Source: CAZJAT01 sp964544145
GTDB lineage: Bacteria > Hydrothermota > 32-111
Direction: 5' to 3'
NCBI GenBank assembly: GCA_964544145.1
Contig: CAZJAT010000016.1
Coordinates: 1 to 41,483, forward strand
Length of the DNA: 41,483 nt
Part shown: positions 9,840 through 18,344 of the stretch, one piece after another
How positions within the stretch are numbered: the stretch's first letter is position 1
How the letters are laid out: every line of letters starts with the position of its first letter
Program-made: the position numbers and the translations under genes
The notes under the pieces: generated by a model
The model's input: only the letters and a program-made list of their open reading frames with translations
Databases searched by the model: none
Told to the model about the DNA's origin: nothing

Positions 9840-10534
9840 ACTGCGAATATTGATACTCCCACAGGTATTCTTACGAATCTGCTTATATAAAATTCTATTT
9901 GGAACAATCTTTTTAGAACATTATTAATGAATTCCGGCATTTCCTCAAGATCAGATTCTCGTGACATACCAAAAATTAAATCAAGGAATTTACGTCTTAT
10001 TAAGATTATCGGAAATAAAAGCCAATTCCAGGTGTAAATATATTCTACATCTAAATAATCAGACAATATTCTCCGGAACCCTATTCTACTGTATCTTTTT
10101 TCATTTTCAACAGCAATATCATGCGATGAATACATAAATTGATTGGCTGGCACATTGATAAATAGATATCCCCCCGGTTTCAATACCCTTCTCACTTCCT
10201 GTAAATATCTCCGCTCATCAATATCCCTATGCTGGATTGAGTCCATTGACAACACAATGTCCATTATTCCGCTTTTTATGCCCATATTCAATGCATCAGT
10301 GTTTACCTTTTTGTATTTACTGCTGCACATATTGAGTGATTCATAATTGATATCAGCTCCAATTGTATCTTCAATAATGTCCACATCTGCACATACACCA
10401 CATCCGACATCTAATATATACTCCCTCAATGGTTGTACAATACCCAAAAAATATTTAATTATATTGCGTTTATGCATATACCAAAAATGATTACTCTGCA
10501 ATTTTTTCATTTTTCTGAATTCACTTATTTCCAT
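9815..10534 (-). CDS. Class I SAM-dependent methyltransferase (paralogue A)
   Basis: This 239-residue protein has a class I methyltransferase core: motif I ILDVGCGVCAD, an acidic end of beta-2 (GADIN), DIVLSMDSIQH and the post-motif EVRRVLKPGGYLFINVP. The third glycine of the usual DxGCGxG is Cys. A hydrophobic C-terminal helix region (WNWLLFPIILIRRK) suggests membrane association. It is clearly homologous to the gene immediately upstream; both begin with a similar acidic/basic helix and SxHFxY-type stretch. The start at 10534 aligns best with the paralogue and overlaps it by 14 nt; the longer GTG-like option at 10567 adds unaligned residues. Likely substrate is a glycan or lipid intermediate, but this is inference. 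Confidence 0.8.
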   Translation of the reverse strand: MEISEFRKMKKLQSNHFWYMHKRNIIKYFLGIVQPLREYILDVGCGVCADVDIIEDTIGADINYESLNMCSSKYKKVNTDALNMGIKSGIMDIVLSMDSIQHRDIDERRYLQEVRRVLKPGGYLFINVPANQFMYSSHDIAVENEKRYSRIGFRRILSDYLDVEYIYTWNWLLFPIILIRRKFLDLIFGMSRESDLEEMPEFINNVLKRLFQIEFYISRFVRIPVGVSIFAVCRKRKHI

Positions 10535-11252
10535 TCTTCTCAATCCTTGCAAATAGTGATAACCCAAATGGAATAATTTCTTTTCTGAAAAATATTATTT
10601 CAAATGCATAAATTCCAGATAGAAGCTTATTGAAGAAACTCGGTAGTGTTATCAAATCAGAATACGTAATATCATACACAATAGTGGCAATAACTTTTCT
10701 CTGCATTATAACCAAAGGCATCAGCAGTATTGTCCAATTAGTAAGAAATTTAATATTCCAATGCCTTTTATCAAACATTCTTCTCACATCTTTCCTGCTG
10801 TATCTTTTTTTATTATTTCCGCTTATATCATGCTGTGAATACATGAATTGAAGAGAGGGAAGATTCACAAGCACTGTTCCTCCCGGTTTTAATACACGGT
10901 ATATTTCTTCAATGGTTTTCTCAATATTGACAGATTTGACTGAGAGAAGGTCCATTGCCAGCACAATATCAAAAGAGTTGTCAGCAAAAGGGATATTATT
11001 GGCATCACCATTGATTAACATATCGGAATATTTGCCTGCAAAGTTTAATGCATCAAAGTGATAATCCATACCTATTGCATTCTCAAATACTTTCAGATCA
11101 ACACCTGCTGAGCAGGACAGGTCTATCACCTTCATACCCGAATGATATATATCTTTAATTGATTCGGTAATGATTTTTCTCTTAGCTGTGAAATAAAAAT
11201 GACTGGATTCCAGTTCAACAATCTTTTTTAATTCTGCAGAAACATTGTTCAT
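10521..11252 (-). CDS. Class I SAM-dependent methyltransferase (paralogue B, altered motif I)
   Basis: This 243-residue relative of the downstream gene shows the same order of elements: N-terminal helix, motif I region VIDLSCSAGVDL, IGMDYHFDAL, SFDIVLAMDLL, IYRVLKPGGTVLVNLP, the shared SQHDISGNNKKRYSRKDVRR stretch and hydrophobic C-terminal segments. Motif I has lost its first two glycines (DLSCSAG for DxGCGxG), so SAM binding may be changed. Sequence similarity and adjacency suggest a tandem duplication. The ATG sits 1 nt after the purB stop. Partnership in a heterodimer is possible but not shown by the sequence. Confidence 0.77.
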   Translation of the reverse strand: MNNVSAELKKIVELESSHFYFTAKRKIITESIKDIYHSGMKVIDLSCSAGVDLKVFENAIGMDYHFDALNFAGKYSDMLINGDANNIPFADNSFDIVLAMDLLSVKSVNIEKTIEEIYRVLKPGGTVLVNLPSLQFMYSQHDISGNNKKRYSRKDVRRMFDKRHWNIKFLTNWTILLMPLVIMQRKVIATIVYDITYSDLITLPSFFNKLLSGIYAFEIIFFRKEIIPFGLSLFARIEKNGNK

Positions 11253-11253
11253 A

Positions 11254-12540
11254 TCAGAATCTCTTGAATATGGCTTTCACATTTCTCAGATAATAATTAA
11301 TATCAAAAAGCTCATTAATCTCATCTTCATTGAGATAATCCCTTATATTCATATCATTAAGCACTAGGGTTTTAAAATCTCCGCGTTTTTTGAATGACTG
11401 CATTGCATTGCTCTGAACAAGATGATATGCATCTTCTCTTAACATACCCTTTTCAATCAGAGCCAGCAAAACTCGCTGAGAAAAAAAGAGATTATTAGAA
11501 CTGAGCATATTAGATAAAATCTTATCTTCATTAACAACCATATCCTTGATAATTCCTGTCATCTTATACATCATATAATCAATCAGAATTGCACTGTCCG
11601 GGAGTATAATTCTCTCAACAGATGAATGACTTATATCACGCTCATCCCATAATGCTATATTCTCCATTGCAGAGTTCACATTGTTTCTCAACACCCTTGC
11701 CAATCCGTTCATCTGTTCGCAATTAACGGGATTTCTCTTATGAGGCATAGCAGATGAGCCCTTCTGACCATCTGCGAAGGGTTCTTCAAACTCCCGTGTT
11801 TCTGTCCTCTGAAGTAATCTTATCTGCAAAGCTATCTTATCAATAACATTGCCTATTCTGGCAATTGCATAAACAAAATCAGCATATACATCCCTTGATA
11901 CTATTTGTGAGGATACATCAGCTCTGTTCAATTTCAGATATTTCAATACTGCTGTTTCAATAATCGGTGAAATGTTGGCATAATTTCCTACTGCCCCGCT
12001 TATTTTACCCCTTGCCACATTCTTTTTAACCATTTCAAACATTTCAATAGACCTGTTGAGATCATCTGCCCATACAAGCATCTTCAGACCAACAGTCGTT
12101 GGCTCAGCATGAACACCGTGTGATCTTCCCATTATTGGTGTTATAGCATATTTCTTTGCTTTTTTTATGATTTCCCTGTGCATCATTTTCATCTGTTTTA
12201 TAATCAGAACGGAGGCATCCCTAAGAAGCATGGCATTTGCTGTGTCAATCATATCGCTGCTTGTCATACCCATATGAATAAACCTTGATGATGGCCCCAC
12301 ATGTTCGGCAACTGATGTAAGGAAAGCAATCACATCATGCTTAACTTCATTCTCAATTACATCAATCCGTTTGATATCAAATGCAGCTTTCTTTCTGATA
12401 GTGCTGAAATCCTTTTTTGATATGACTCCCTTATCAGAATATGCCCTGCATACGGCCAATTCAACCTTAAGCCAATTATTGAATCTGTTCTCTCTGGACC
12501 ATAGATATTTCATTTCTTTACGGGAATATCTCTCTATCAT
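11254..12540 (-). CDS. purB: Adenylosuccinate lyase
   Basis: The enzyme splits SAICAR to AICAR and adenylosuccinate to AMP, with fumarate released in both, in de novo purine synthesis; it is a cytoplasmic homotetramer. The 428-residue length is normal. Visible landmarks are His68 (EVKHDV), GMTSSD at 91-96, catalytic His141 in GRSHGVHAEP, and the fumarase/aspartase superfamily signature GSSAMPHKRNP at 261-271 with the mobile-loop serine. The C-terminal ADSL_C helical region is complete. It begins directly after the stop of the phospholipase D-like gene and ends 1 nt before the methyltransferases, so it is embedded in the operon and not near other purine genes. Confidence 0.96.
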   Translation of the reverse strand: MIERYSRKEMKYLWSRENRFNNWLKVELAVCRAYSDKGVISKKDFSTIRKKAAFDIKRIDVIENEVKHDVIAFLTSVAEHVGPSSRFIHMGMTSSDMIDTANAMLLRDASVLIIKQMKMMHREIIKKAKKYAITPIMGRSHGVHAEPTTVGLKMLVWADDLNRSIEMFEMVKKNVARGKISGAVGNYANISPIIETAVLKYLKLNRADVSSQIVSRDVYADFVYAIARIGNVIDKIALQIRLLQRTETREFEEPFADGQKGSSAMPHKRNPVNCEQMNGLARVLRNNVNSAMENIALWDERDISHSSVERIILPDSAILIDYMMYKMTGIIKDMVVNEDKILSNMLSSNNLFFSQRVLLALIEKGMLREDAYHLVQSNAMQSFKKRGDFKTLVLNDMNIRDYLNEDEINELFDINYYLRNVKAIFKRF

Positions 12541-13146
12541 TTAAAACTCCCTTTCATATGAACTTGACCATAAAACATTAAAATAATCAATGAATTCTTC
12601 TGCTATGAGATTGCCTGTCATCAGTACATTTGCTTCATTATTATAATTAATCGCTGATTTAGACCAGTTTGTCGAACCAACCAGTGTATAAACAGAATCA
12701 ATTATCATCATTTTACAATGTGTTGTAATAGTCATGGGGTCATATCTGACCAGTACTCCAGATTCCATCAAATACGCACCGCTTGCATAATTATCTTCAT
12801 TTACATCACTGTTCCAGTCACTCTGTTCAAGTATTATCTTGACTTCTACCCCTCGGAGTGATGCCTGAGCTAATTTGCTGAGCAGTTTACTTTCCTCAGT
12901 TTCAGGATCATAATCATAGTATTTCATATCATACATTATCACATTGATTGTTTTCTCAGCATTTTCAAACAAATCAAATACTGCTGGATAGTAACTCCTA
13001 TTATTGACAGCTTTTGCAAGGACTTCGCTGCCTCCGAATGTACATTCATCACTTGGGTCATTACTAACAGCTGCCGGCTGACATCCGAAGAAAATGGCAA
13101 TAATTAATGACAATAATACTGTTCTGGATTTATTTATAGCTATCAT
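12541..13146 (-). CDS. Phospholipase D-like (single HKD) lipoprotein
   Basis: This 201-residue protein has an N-terminal signal with an FFGC lipobox-like site (Cys22), so it is probably a lipoprotein. One HKD motif is complete: HCKMMIID at about residues 143-150, followed by the family's GSTNWSKSA and the downstream NNEANV. A single motif matches the Nuc/ZucA-type dimeric endonuclease branch of the PLD superfamily, where two subunits build one active site; phosphodiesterase action on DNA or lipid cannot be separated by sequence. The start overlaps the transaldolase gene by 17 nt, and the stop abuts purB. Confidence 0.85.
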   Translation of the reverse strand: MIAINKSRTVLLSLIIAIFFGCQPAAVSNDPSDECTFGGSEVLAKAVNNRSYYPAVFDLFENAEKTINVIMYDMKYYDYDPETEESKLLSKLAQASLRGVEVKIILEQSDWNSDVNEDNYASGAYLMESGVLVRYDPMTITTHCKMMIIDSVYTLVGSTNWSKSAINYNNEANVLMTGNLIAEEFIDYFNVLWSSSYEREF

Positions 13147-13783
13147 AATCTTTTAAAAATTTTTCAATTCCATTTTCAGTTAGGGGATGACTGAGCAATT
13201 TCAATAGAACATTATACGGTATTGTTGCGACATCAGCGCCTGCTCTCATTGACTCCAGCACATGCAGGGGATGTCTGATTGATGCTACTATAATCTCAGT
13301 ATTAAAGCCGTAATTATCAAATATAAATGATATATCCTCAATTATGTCCATCCCTCTTGATACTATATCATCCAGCCTTCCTATGAACGGTGAAACAAAC
13401 GTTGCACCCGCTTTAGCTGCAATAACTGCCTGAACAGGGGTAAAGACCAGTGTGACATTTGTCATAATGTTTTCGGCAGATAAAACCTTAACGGCTTTCA
13501 TTCCCTCTATTGTCATTGGTATTTTAACACAAATGTTTTCTGCAATCCCCGATAGAGTCCTTGCTTCTTCTATCATGCTCTCTGCATCCACACCAACAAC
13601 TTCAGCTGAAACAGGTCCCTTTACCATTTCAACAATCTCTTTAATAATTATATCCGGTTTTCTTCCTGTTCTCTTGAACTCACGTGCTATCAATGACGGG
13701 TTTGTTGTTACACCGTCCAGCAGGCCTGCAGAAGATAATTCCTTAATCTCATCCGTGTTTGCTGTATCAATAAAAAACTTCAT
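13130..13783 (-). CDS. tal: Transaldolase / fructose-6-phosphate aldolase-like protein
   Basis: This 217-residue protein belongs to the short (MipB/TalC) transaldolase family, a single TIM barrel. The N-terminal FFIDTAN and DGVTTNPSL motifs are intact and the Schiff-base lysine is Lys87 in ICVKIPMT. It interconverts sedoheptulose-7-phosphate plus glyceraldehyde-3-phosphate with erythrose-4-phosphate plus fructose-6-phosphate, or cleaves fructose-6-phosphate; the short family contains both types and I cannot decide from sequence. A strong AGGAGG site lies just before the ATG, suggesting high translation. It lies 10 nt after truA. Confidence 0.92.
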   Translation of the reverse strand: MKFFIDTANTDEIKELSSAGLLDGVTTNPSLIAREFKRTGRKPDIIIKEIVEMVKGPVSAEVVGVDAESMIEEARTLSGIAENICVKIPMTIEGMKAVKVLSAENIMTNVTLVFTPVQAVIAAKAGATFVSPFIGRLDDIVSRGMDIIEDISFIFDNYGFNTEIIVASIRHPLHVLESMRAGADVATIPYNVLLKLLSHPLTENGIEKFLKDYDSYK

Positions 13784-13793
13784 CTATCCTCCT

Positions 13794-14519
13794 TTAATAA
13801 TATGCTCTGTAGAAAAGTAATCCATCAGGTGAAGCTGATTTCCCGGCGAATTTAATATCATTTTTCTGCATAATATTCTTTATATTCAAATCAGTCTTTC
13901 CTTCCGATATCTCCAGCAGACTGCCTATTATTAACCTTATCATTGAATGTAAGAATCTGTCTGCTCTTAGAGTAAATATATATTCCCTGCCGTTTTTTCT
14001 GATATTTGCTTTATACATATGAACTCTATTGTTTTTCTTCAATGACTGCCTTATGCAGAATGATGAGAAATCATGTACGCCTTCCAGTGATTTCATCTCT
14101 ATGTTTATTCTATCAATATCTATTGTTCCCTGGTATTCTGTGTGAAAATGACTCTTGATGGGAGATTTGCCATTATATATATAATATTTATATTCTCTTG
14201 ACTTGCATGAGAATCTTGAGTGAAACTCATCATTTACTTTCATTAGTGATTTACAGTAAATATGACTATCAGTCAATGCATTAAGTGAACTTAGTATTTT
14301 TCTTTTATCCATTATTGTTTCTGCTGTTTTGAAATTAAAAACATAATTGAATGCACTCACACCGGCATCGGTACGGCCGCATCCAATAATTCCGATTTTT
14401 TTTTTATAAATAATCTCTAGAGCTTTCTCAATATTATCCTGAATAGTGTTGGCTTTCTTCTGCGTCTGCCATCCGCAGAATGCTCTGCCATCAAATTCAC
14501 AGATAACTTTATAGTTCAC
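13794..14519 (-). CDS. truA: tRNA pseudouridine synthase A
   Basis: TruA makes pseudouridine at positions 38-40 in the tRNA anticodon stem-loop. The 241 residues contain the early FDGRAFCGWQ motif, the catalytic CGRTDAGV with Asp51, and the late RFLHSMIRLIIGSLLE stretch. The residue after GRTDAGV is Ser where His is most common; this is outside the catalytic triad and probably tolerated. The gene begins 1 nt after the leuS stop, so the two are almost certainly co-transcribed. Confidence 0.95.
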   Translation of the reverse strand: MNYKVICEFDGRAFCGWQTQKKANTIQDNIEKALEIIYKKKIGIIGCGRTDAGVSAFNYVFNFKTAETIMDKRKILSSLNALTDSHIYCKSLMKVNDEFHSRFSCKSREYKYYIYNGKSPIKSHFHTEYQGTIDIDRINIEMKSLEGVHDFSSFCIRQSLKKNNRVHMYKANIRKNGREYIFTLRADRFLHSMIRLIIGSLLEISEGKTDLNIKNIMQKNDIKFAGKSASPDGLLFYRAYY

Positions 14520-14520
14520 A

Positions 14521-16971
14521 TCAATTCACCACAATTGAAAGTAATTTATTTTTTATATATATCTTTTTTACAACCTTTTTGCCTTCAAGTTGTTTAATAA
14601 TATGTTCATCCTTCATCGCAGTTTGATAAACTGAATTTTCATCAATATCAGCATTGACAGTCAATTTACATCTCACCTTTCCATTAACCTGCACAACAAC
14701 AGTAACAGTATCTGCAATCAGAAACCTATCTTCATAATCAGGCCATTGAGAGAGAAACACTGATTCTGATTTATTATATCTGCTGAACAGCTCTTCACTT
14801 ATATGCGGAATAAACACTGAACTAATCTTCAATATATTAAATAAAACAGAGGAGATAAAACATTTTCGGAGCTGATTCTCATTAGCATATATCATGTTAA
14901 GCAATTCCATAATAGCAGCAATTGCAGTATTATGTTCAAATTTCTCAATATCCTGCCCGACTTTCTTTATTGTCTGATGCATCTTTACAAATACTCCCTG
15001 TTCTGCTTCATCAGAAGGTTCTGTATCCGTATTGTCAGCATCAGCATATTTTTCGCATATTCTGCTGAGTCTTTCTATAAAACGTGACATACCTGTAATG
15101 CCGTCTTCAGACCATAATGCATCCTTATACCCGGGACCTATGAAGAGCATAGTGCCGCGTGCAAGGTCAGTACCATATTTATCAATAAAAGGACCAACAG
15201 GAACAGCATTACCCTTTGATTTGGACATAATCTGGCCCTTTGAATCCATTATCATACCTTGATTAAGCAATGCAAGTGCCGGTTCAACAGCATTATGAAG
15301 TCCTAAACTCTTGAGAAATTTCGTAATAAATCTGAAATATATAAGATGTCCATTCGCATGTTCAATCCCGCCTATATACATATCAACAGGTAATTCCATT
15401 AATGCTTTTTTCCTTGAAAAAATCTCTCTGCTGTTCTTTGCATCTACATAACGCATATGATACCATGAAGAATCCACAAATGTGTCCATTGTGTCCGGGT
15501 CTCGCCTTGCTTCCATTCCGCATTTAGGACATTTTACATTAATAAAAGATTCACATGAAGAAAGCGGTGATTCGCCCTTGGGTATAAAATCAACATCTTT
15601 GCTGTCAGGCAGCAAAACAGGTAAATTATTATATTCAACGGGTACTATGCCGCATTTATCACAGTGAATCATCGGTATGGGTGCTCCCCAGTATCTCTGC
15701 CTGGATACGAGCCAATCCCTTATCCTGTAATTCACCGTTTTTTTACCAAAATTATTATCTTCAATATATGATGAAATTTTTTCCATTGCTTCTGATGACT
15801 GCATACCTGTAAACTCACCGGATTGAGTCATTAATCCCGGTTCAGTGTAAGCATTTTCTTCAAAATCCCATGTATTGCCATTTGGTACAATTACCGGTTT
15901 TGTCTTAAGACCATATTTCCTGGCAAATTGATAATCCCTTTCATCATGTGCAGGAACTGCCATGACAGCACCTGTACCATAAGAAGCAAGCACATAATCA
16001 GCAATCCAGATTTCAGCCCTCTCCCTGTTCATTGGATTTACAGCATAAAGTCCGGTAAAGACACCATCTTTATCATCCTTCTGAGAAGTTCTCTCAATCT
16101 CTGTTTTAAGAAGTGCTTTTTCAATATATCGATTAACCTGTTCCAATCTGTCCTCAGGAATATTCAATTTGTCAATCAAATCACTTTCAGGCGCAATAGC
16201 TATAAATGTTACTCCATACAATGTATCGGGCCTTGTTGTATAAATCGCTATCTCTTCGTTGCTGTTTTCTACTGAAAATCCTACAGTTAGCCCTTCACTT
16301 CTTCCTATCCAGTTCCTCTGCATTGTCTTGACATTTTCAGGCCATGCTTCCAAAAGTTCAATATCATTGAGCAATGTTTCTGCATAATCTGTGATTTTAA
16401 TAAACCATTGAACCTTTTCTGTTTTTTTGACAGGTGATTTACATCGCCAGCAATTACCCTGTTCAACCTGTTCATTGGCAAGCACTGTTCTGCATTTTGG
16501 ACACCAGTTCACATAAGCCTTCTTCCTGTATGCCAGTCCATGTTCATATAGTTTGAGAAATATCCATTGTGTCCATCTATAATAATCACTGGAACATGTT
16601 ATCACTTCTCTATCCCAGTCATACAGTAAACCCATTCTTCTTAATGTAGAGGATGATATAGAGATATTATTCATGGTCCATTCATCCGGTGCTATATTGC
16701 GCTGTATAGCGGCTTCTTCTGCTGGCAGACCGAATGCATCCCATCCTACAGGATGAATAACATCATACCCAGTCATCAATTTATATCTGTGCAGGACATC
16801 GCCGATTACATAATTTCTCAAATGTCCCATATGAAGATCACCAGAAGGATATGCAAACATTTCAAGCAGATAATATTTATTTTCCTTACTGCCTTTACTC
16901 TTTGATAACTGCAATTCCTGCCATTTGCTATTCCACTTCTCCTGAATAGCTCTCTGACTGCTCTCTGTCAT
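14521..16971 (-). CDS. leuS: Leucyl-tRNA synthetase
   Basis: This class I synthetase charges tRNA-Leu. The 816 residues are a usual bacterial length. The HMGH signature is at residues 47-50, followed by the two zinc-binding CxxC pairs of the first insert (CPKC, CWRC), the editing domain with TTRPDTLYG, a second zinc cluster (CDKC, CPKC), and the C-terminal anticodon-binding and tail regions. The KMSKS loop reads IMSKS (581-585), lacking the first lysine. The stop of the upstream sensor-like gene and this ATG share one base (TAATG), indicating translational coupling. Confidence 0.97.
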   Translation of the reverse strand: MTESSQRAIQEKWNSKWQELQLSKSKGSKENKYYLLEMFAYPSGDLHMGHLRNYVIGDVLHRYKLMTGYDVIHPVGWDAFGLPAEEAAIQRNIAPDEWTMNNISISSSTLRRMGLLYDWDREVITCSSDYYRWTQWIFLKLYEHGLAYRKKAYVNWCPKCRTVLANEQVEQGNCWRCKSPVKKTEKVQWFIKITDYAETLLNDIELLEAWPENVKTMQRNWIGRSEGLTVGFSVENSNEEIAIYTTRPDTLYGVTFIAIAPESDLIDKLNIPEDRLEQVNRYIEKALLKTEIERTSQKDDKDGVFTGLYAVNPMNRERAEIWIADYVLASYGTGAVMAVPAHDERDYQFARKYGLKTKPVIVPNGNTWDFEENAYTEPGLMTQSGEFTGMQSSEAMEKISSYIEDNNFGKKTVNYRIRDWLVSRQRYWGAPIPMIHCDKCGIVPVEYNNLPVLLPDSKDVDFIPKGESPLSSCESFINVKCPKCGMEARRDPDTMDTFVDSSWYHMRYVDAKNSREIFSRKKALMELPVDMYIGGIEHANGHLIYFRFITKFLKSLGLHNAVEPALALLNQGMIMDSKGQIMSKSKGNAVPVGPFIDKYGTDLARGTMLFIGPGYKDALWSEDGITGMSRFIERLSRICEKYADADNTDTEPSDEAEQGVFVKMHQTIKKVGQDIEKFEHNTAIAAIMELLNMIYANENQLRKCFISSVLFNILKISSVFIPHISEELFSRYNKSESVFLSQWPDYEDRFLIADTVTVVVQVNGKVRCKLTVNADIDENSVYQTAMKDEHIIKQLEGKKVVKKIYIKNKLLSIVVN

Positions 16972-18233
16972 TAATTACCCATTTCCTTCAATTTCTTTTC
17001 CATCAGCTCAATTCTTCCAGTCAATTCCAATTCCTTCTTACGCTTCAATTCAACACGCTGGGACATTGCAATTTCCTCTTTTCTCTTTGCAACTATTCTC
17101 TGTGTAATTTCTATCTCTTCCCTTTTTTTCTTCTCCATATCCTGAGATGAAACCGGTCCTGCCGCGCCTCCTGCCTTTGCAGCATTTGTCTGCAATGACT
17201 TTATTTTTTCTGTTAAGGCTTTCTCTTCCTTTCTCTTATTTTCTATCTCATTAATTGTCTGCTGTAATTGTAATTTGAAATTATTTACCTGCGATTTCAA
17301 TGTCACCAATTCCTGTTTGCTTACACCAGCCATCTTTGAACTCTCTGCATCATCTTTCATATTCTTCTGTTTTTCAGCTAATTCTTCAATTCTCTTTTCA
17401 TAATAATCAGCCTGTTTCTTTTTATCTGCAATAATTTCATCACTCTTATTTATTGTATTCTGCACATCATCATATTTGGAACCCAATTCCTTAATCTTCA
17501 TATTTATCTCATCCAATTTCTTTTCGGATTCCTTAACTTCCATATTTTTTGAAGTCAAACTCTTCTGAGCATCCTCTTCCTGCTTTCTCAATTCATCCAG
17601 TTTAGCTGATTTCAATGATGTGGCAAATTCAGCTCCCACATTACTCAGCACCTTTGATACTGCAAAAGCAATTCCAAGGGCTCCTATAATACCAATAACA
17701 AAGATGATTATAAATGGCATAATTTCAGGAGATGAAGAGGATATTGGAATATCCGGATATTTCATACCCAAATGCACTTCACCTATTTTGTTCTTACCGG
17801 CTATAATGGGAACACCGGCATCAAATATACGGTCATTGATCTTTTGTATCTTTCTGTTTTCTGATTTTACTAATTCTATTGATTTATCAGAAAAGGGTTT
17901 AAGCACATTTGTAGGATTCTTCGTATCACCCCACACCTTCTTATTGTCATCCAGCACATAAATATAATCAATGTTGCCGCCTGATGCCTCTACTGCTTTG
18001 TTTATCATTTCATTGATGACAAAATCATCCTCCATAAACAATGGGTCAATGGATGCTGCTGCAATAACACTGGCAAGATTGACTGCTGATTCAATGGTAC
18101 GCTCCTCAATGATCTTTCCTGCATCAGAGTCTCCGCCTCCTCCTGAAAGGAGTACAAACCCCACACCTGTCATAGCAATTGAAATGATTGAAAATCCGAC
18201 AATAATTATAATTATTAGATTACCCTTTTTCAT
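16971..18233 (-). CDS. Membrane-anchored sensor-like protein with long coiled coil and no output domain
   Basis: This 420-residue protein begins with a membrane helix (about 5-27) and has an extracytoplasmic domain of about 120 residues. That domain contains a sCache/PAS-like pattern (DYIYVLDDNKKVWGDT, GVPIIAGKNKIGEVHLGM), as in chemoreceptor and kinase ligand-binding domains. A second membrane helix (about 168-192) follows, then an almost continuous charged coiled coil to the end. No kinase, cyclase, HAMP or chemoreceptor tip is visible. Three 14-residue repeats lie near the C-terminus. The ATG at 18233 has an AGGAG site 7 nt upstream and a consensus promoter; an upstream start at 18290 would cover that promoter. 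Function unknown; scaffolding or signal relay is a guess. Confidence 0.72.
   Translation of the reverse strand: MKKGNLIIIIIVGFSIISIAMTGVGFVLLSGGGGDSDAGKIIEERTIESAVNLASVIAAASIDPLFMEDDFVINEMINKAVEASGGNIDYIYVLDDNKKVWGDTKNPTNVLKPFSDKSIELVKSENRKIQKINDRIFDAGVPIIAGKNKIGEVHLGMKYPDIPISSSSPEIMPFIIIFVIGIIGALGIAFAVSKVLSNVGAEFATSLKSAKLDELRKQEEDAQKSLTSKNMEVKESEKKLDEINMKIKELGSKYDDVQNTINKSDEIIADKKKQADYYEKRIEELAEKQKNMKDDAESSKMAGVSKQELVTLKSQVNNFKLQLQQTINEIENKRKEEKALTEKIKSLQTNAAKAGGAAGPVSSQDMEKKKREEIEITQRIVAKRKEEIAMSQRVELKRKKELELTGRIELMEKKLKEMGN
16995..17120 (-). repeat. Three tandem 14-codon repeats in the sensor-like gene
   Basis: Three in-frame copies of a 14-residue unit occupy residues 372-413 of the sensor-like protein. 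They share E-[IL]-x-x-[ST]-x-R-[IV]-x-x-[KM]-x-K spacing (for example EEIEITQRIVAKRK and EEIAMSQRVELKRK). The unit is two heptads long, so it continues a coiled coil, but the conserved Arg and hydroxyl residue are more specific than coiled-coil packing requires. Copy 3 is the most divergent. Confidence 0.75.
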
Positions 18234-18260
18234 AAATAGCTCCTTATTTTGCAATATTAA

Positions 18261-18290
18261 ATTATATACATAATATATTAATATTGTCAA
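18261..18290 (-). promoter_or_regulatory. Sigma-70-type promoter of the sensor-leuS operon
   Basis: On the minus strand, TTGACA (18285-18290) and TATAAT (18261-18266) are both perfect, with an 18-nt spacer. The predicted start lies about 20 nt before the AGGAG site and ATG at 18233. This is the only clear promoter seen for the 18-kb minus-strand operon. Confidence 0.8.
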
Positions 18291-18310
18291 GTTATATCAT
18301 TTTTTTTGAC

Positions 18311-18338
18311 TTGTTAAAAAAATTTATTATTATATAAT
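18311..18338 (+). promoter_or_regulatory. Promoter of the antiporter pair, leaderless arrangement
   Basis: TTGTTA (18311-18316), a 16-nt spacer and TATAAT (18333-18338) are followed by only 6 nt before the ATG at 18345, so the usual +1 falls on the A of the start codon. No ribosome-binding sequence fits in between. An alternative TTGACT (18306-18311) with TATTAT (18328-18333) would give a leader of only about 5 nt. Confidence 0.65.
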
Positions 18339-18344
18339 GCATAT

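Noticed and set aside
18234..18290. Longer start (18290) for the sensor-like gene
   Set aside because: The added codons lie on the -35/-10 boxes and ribosome site that serve the ATG at 18233.
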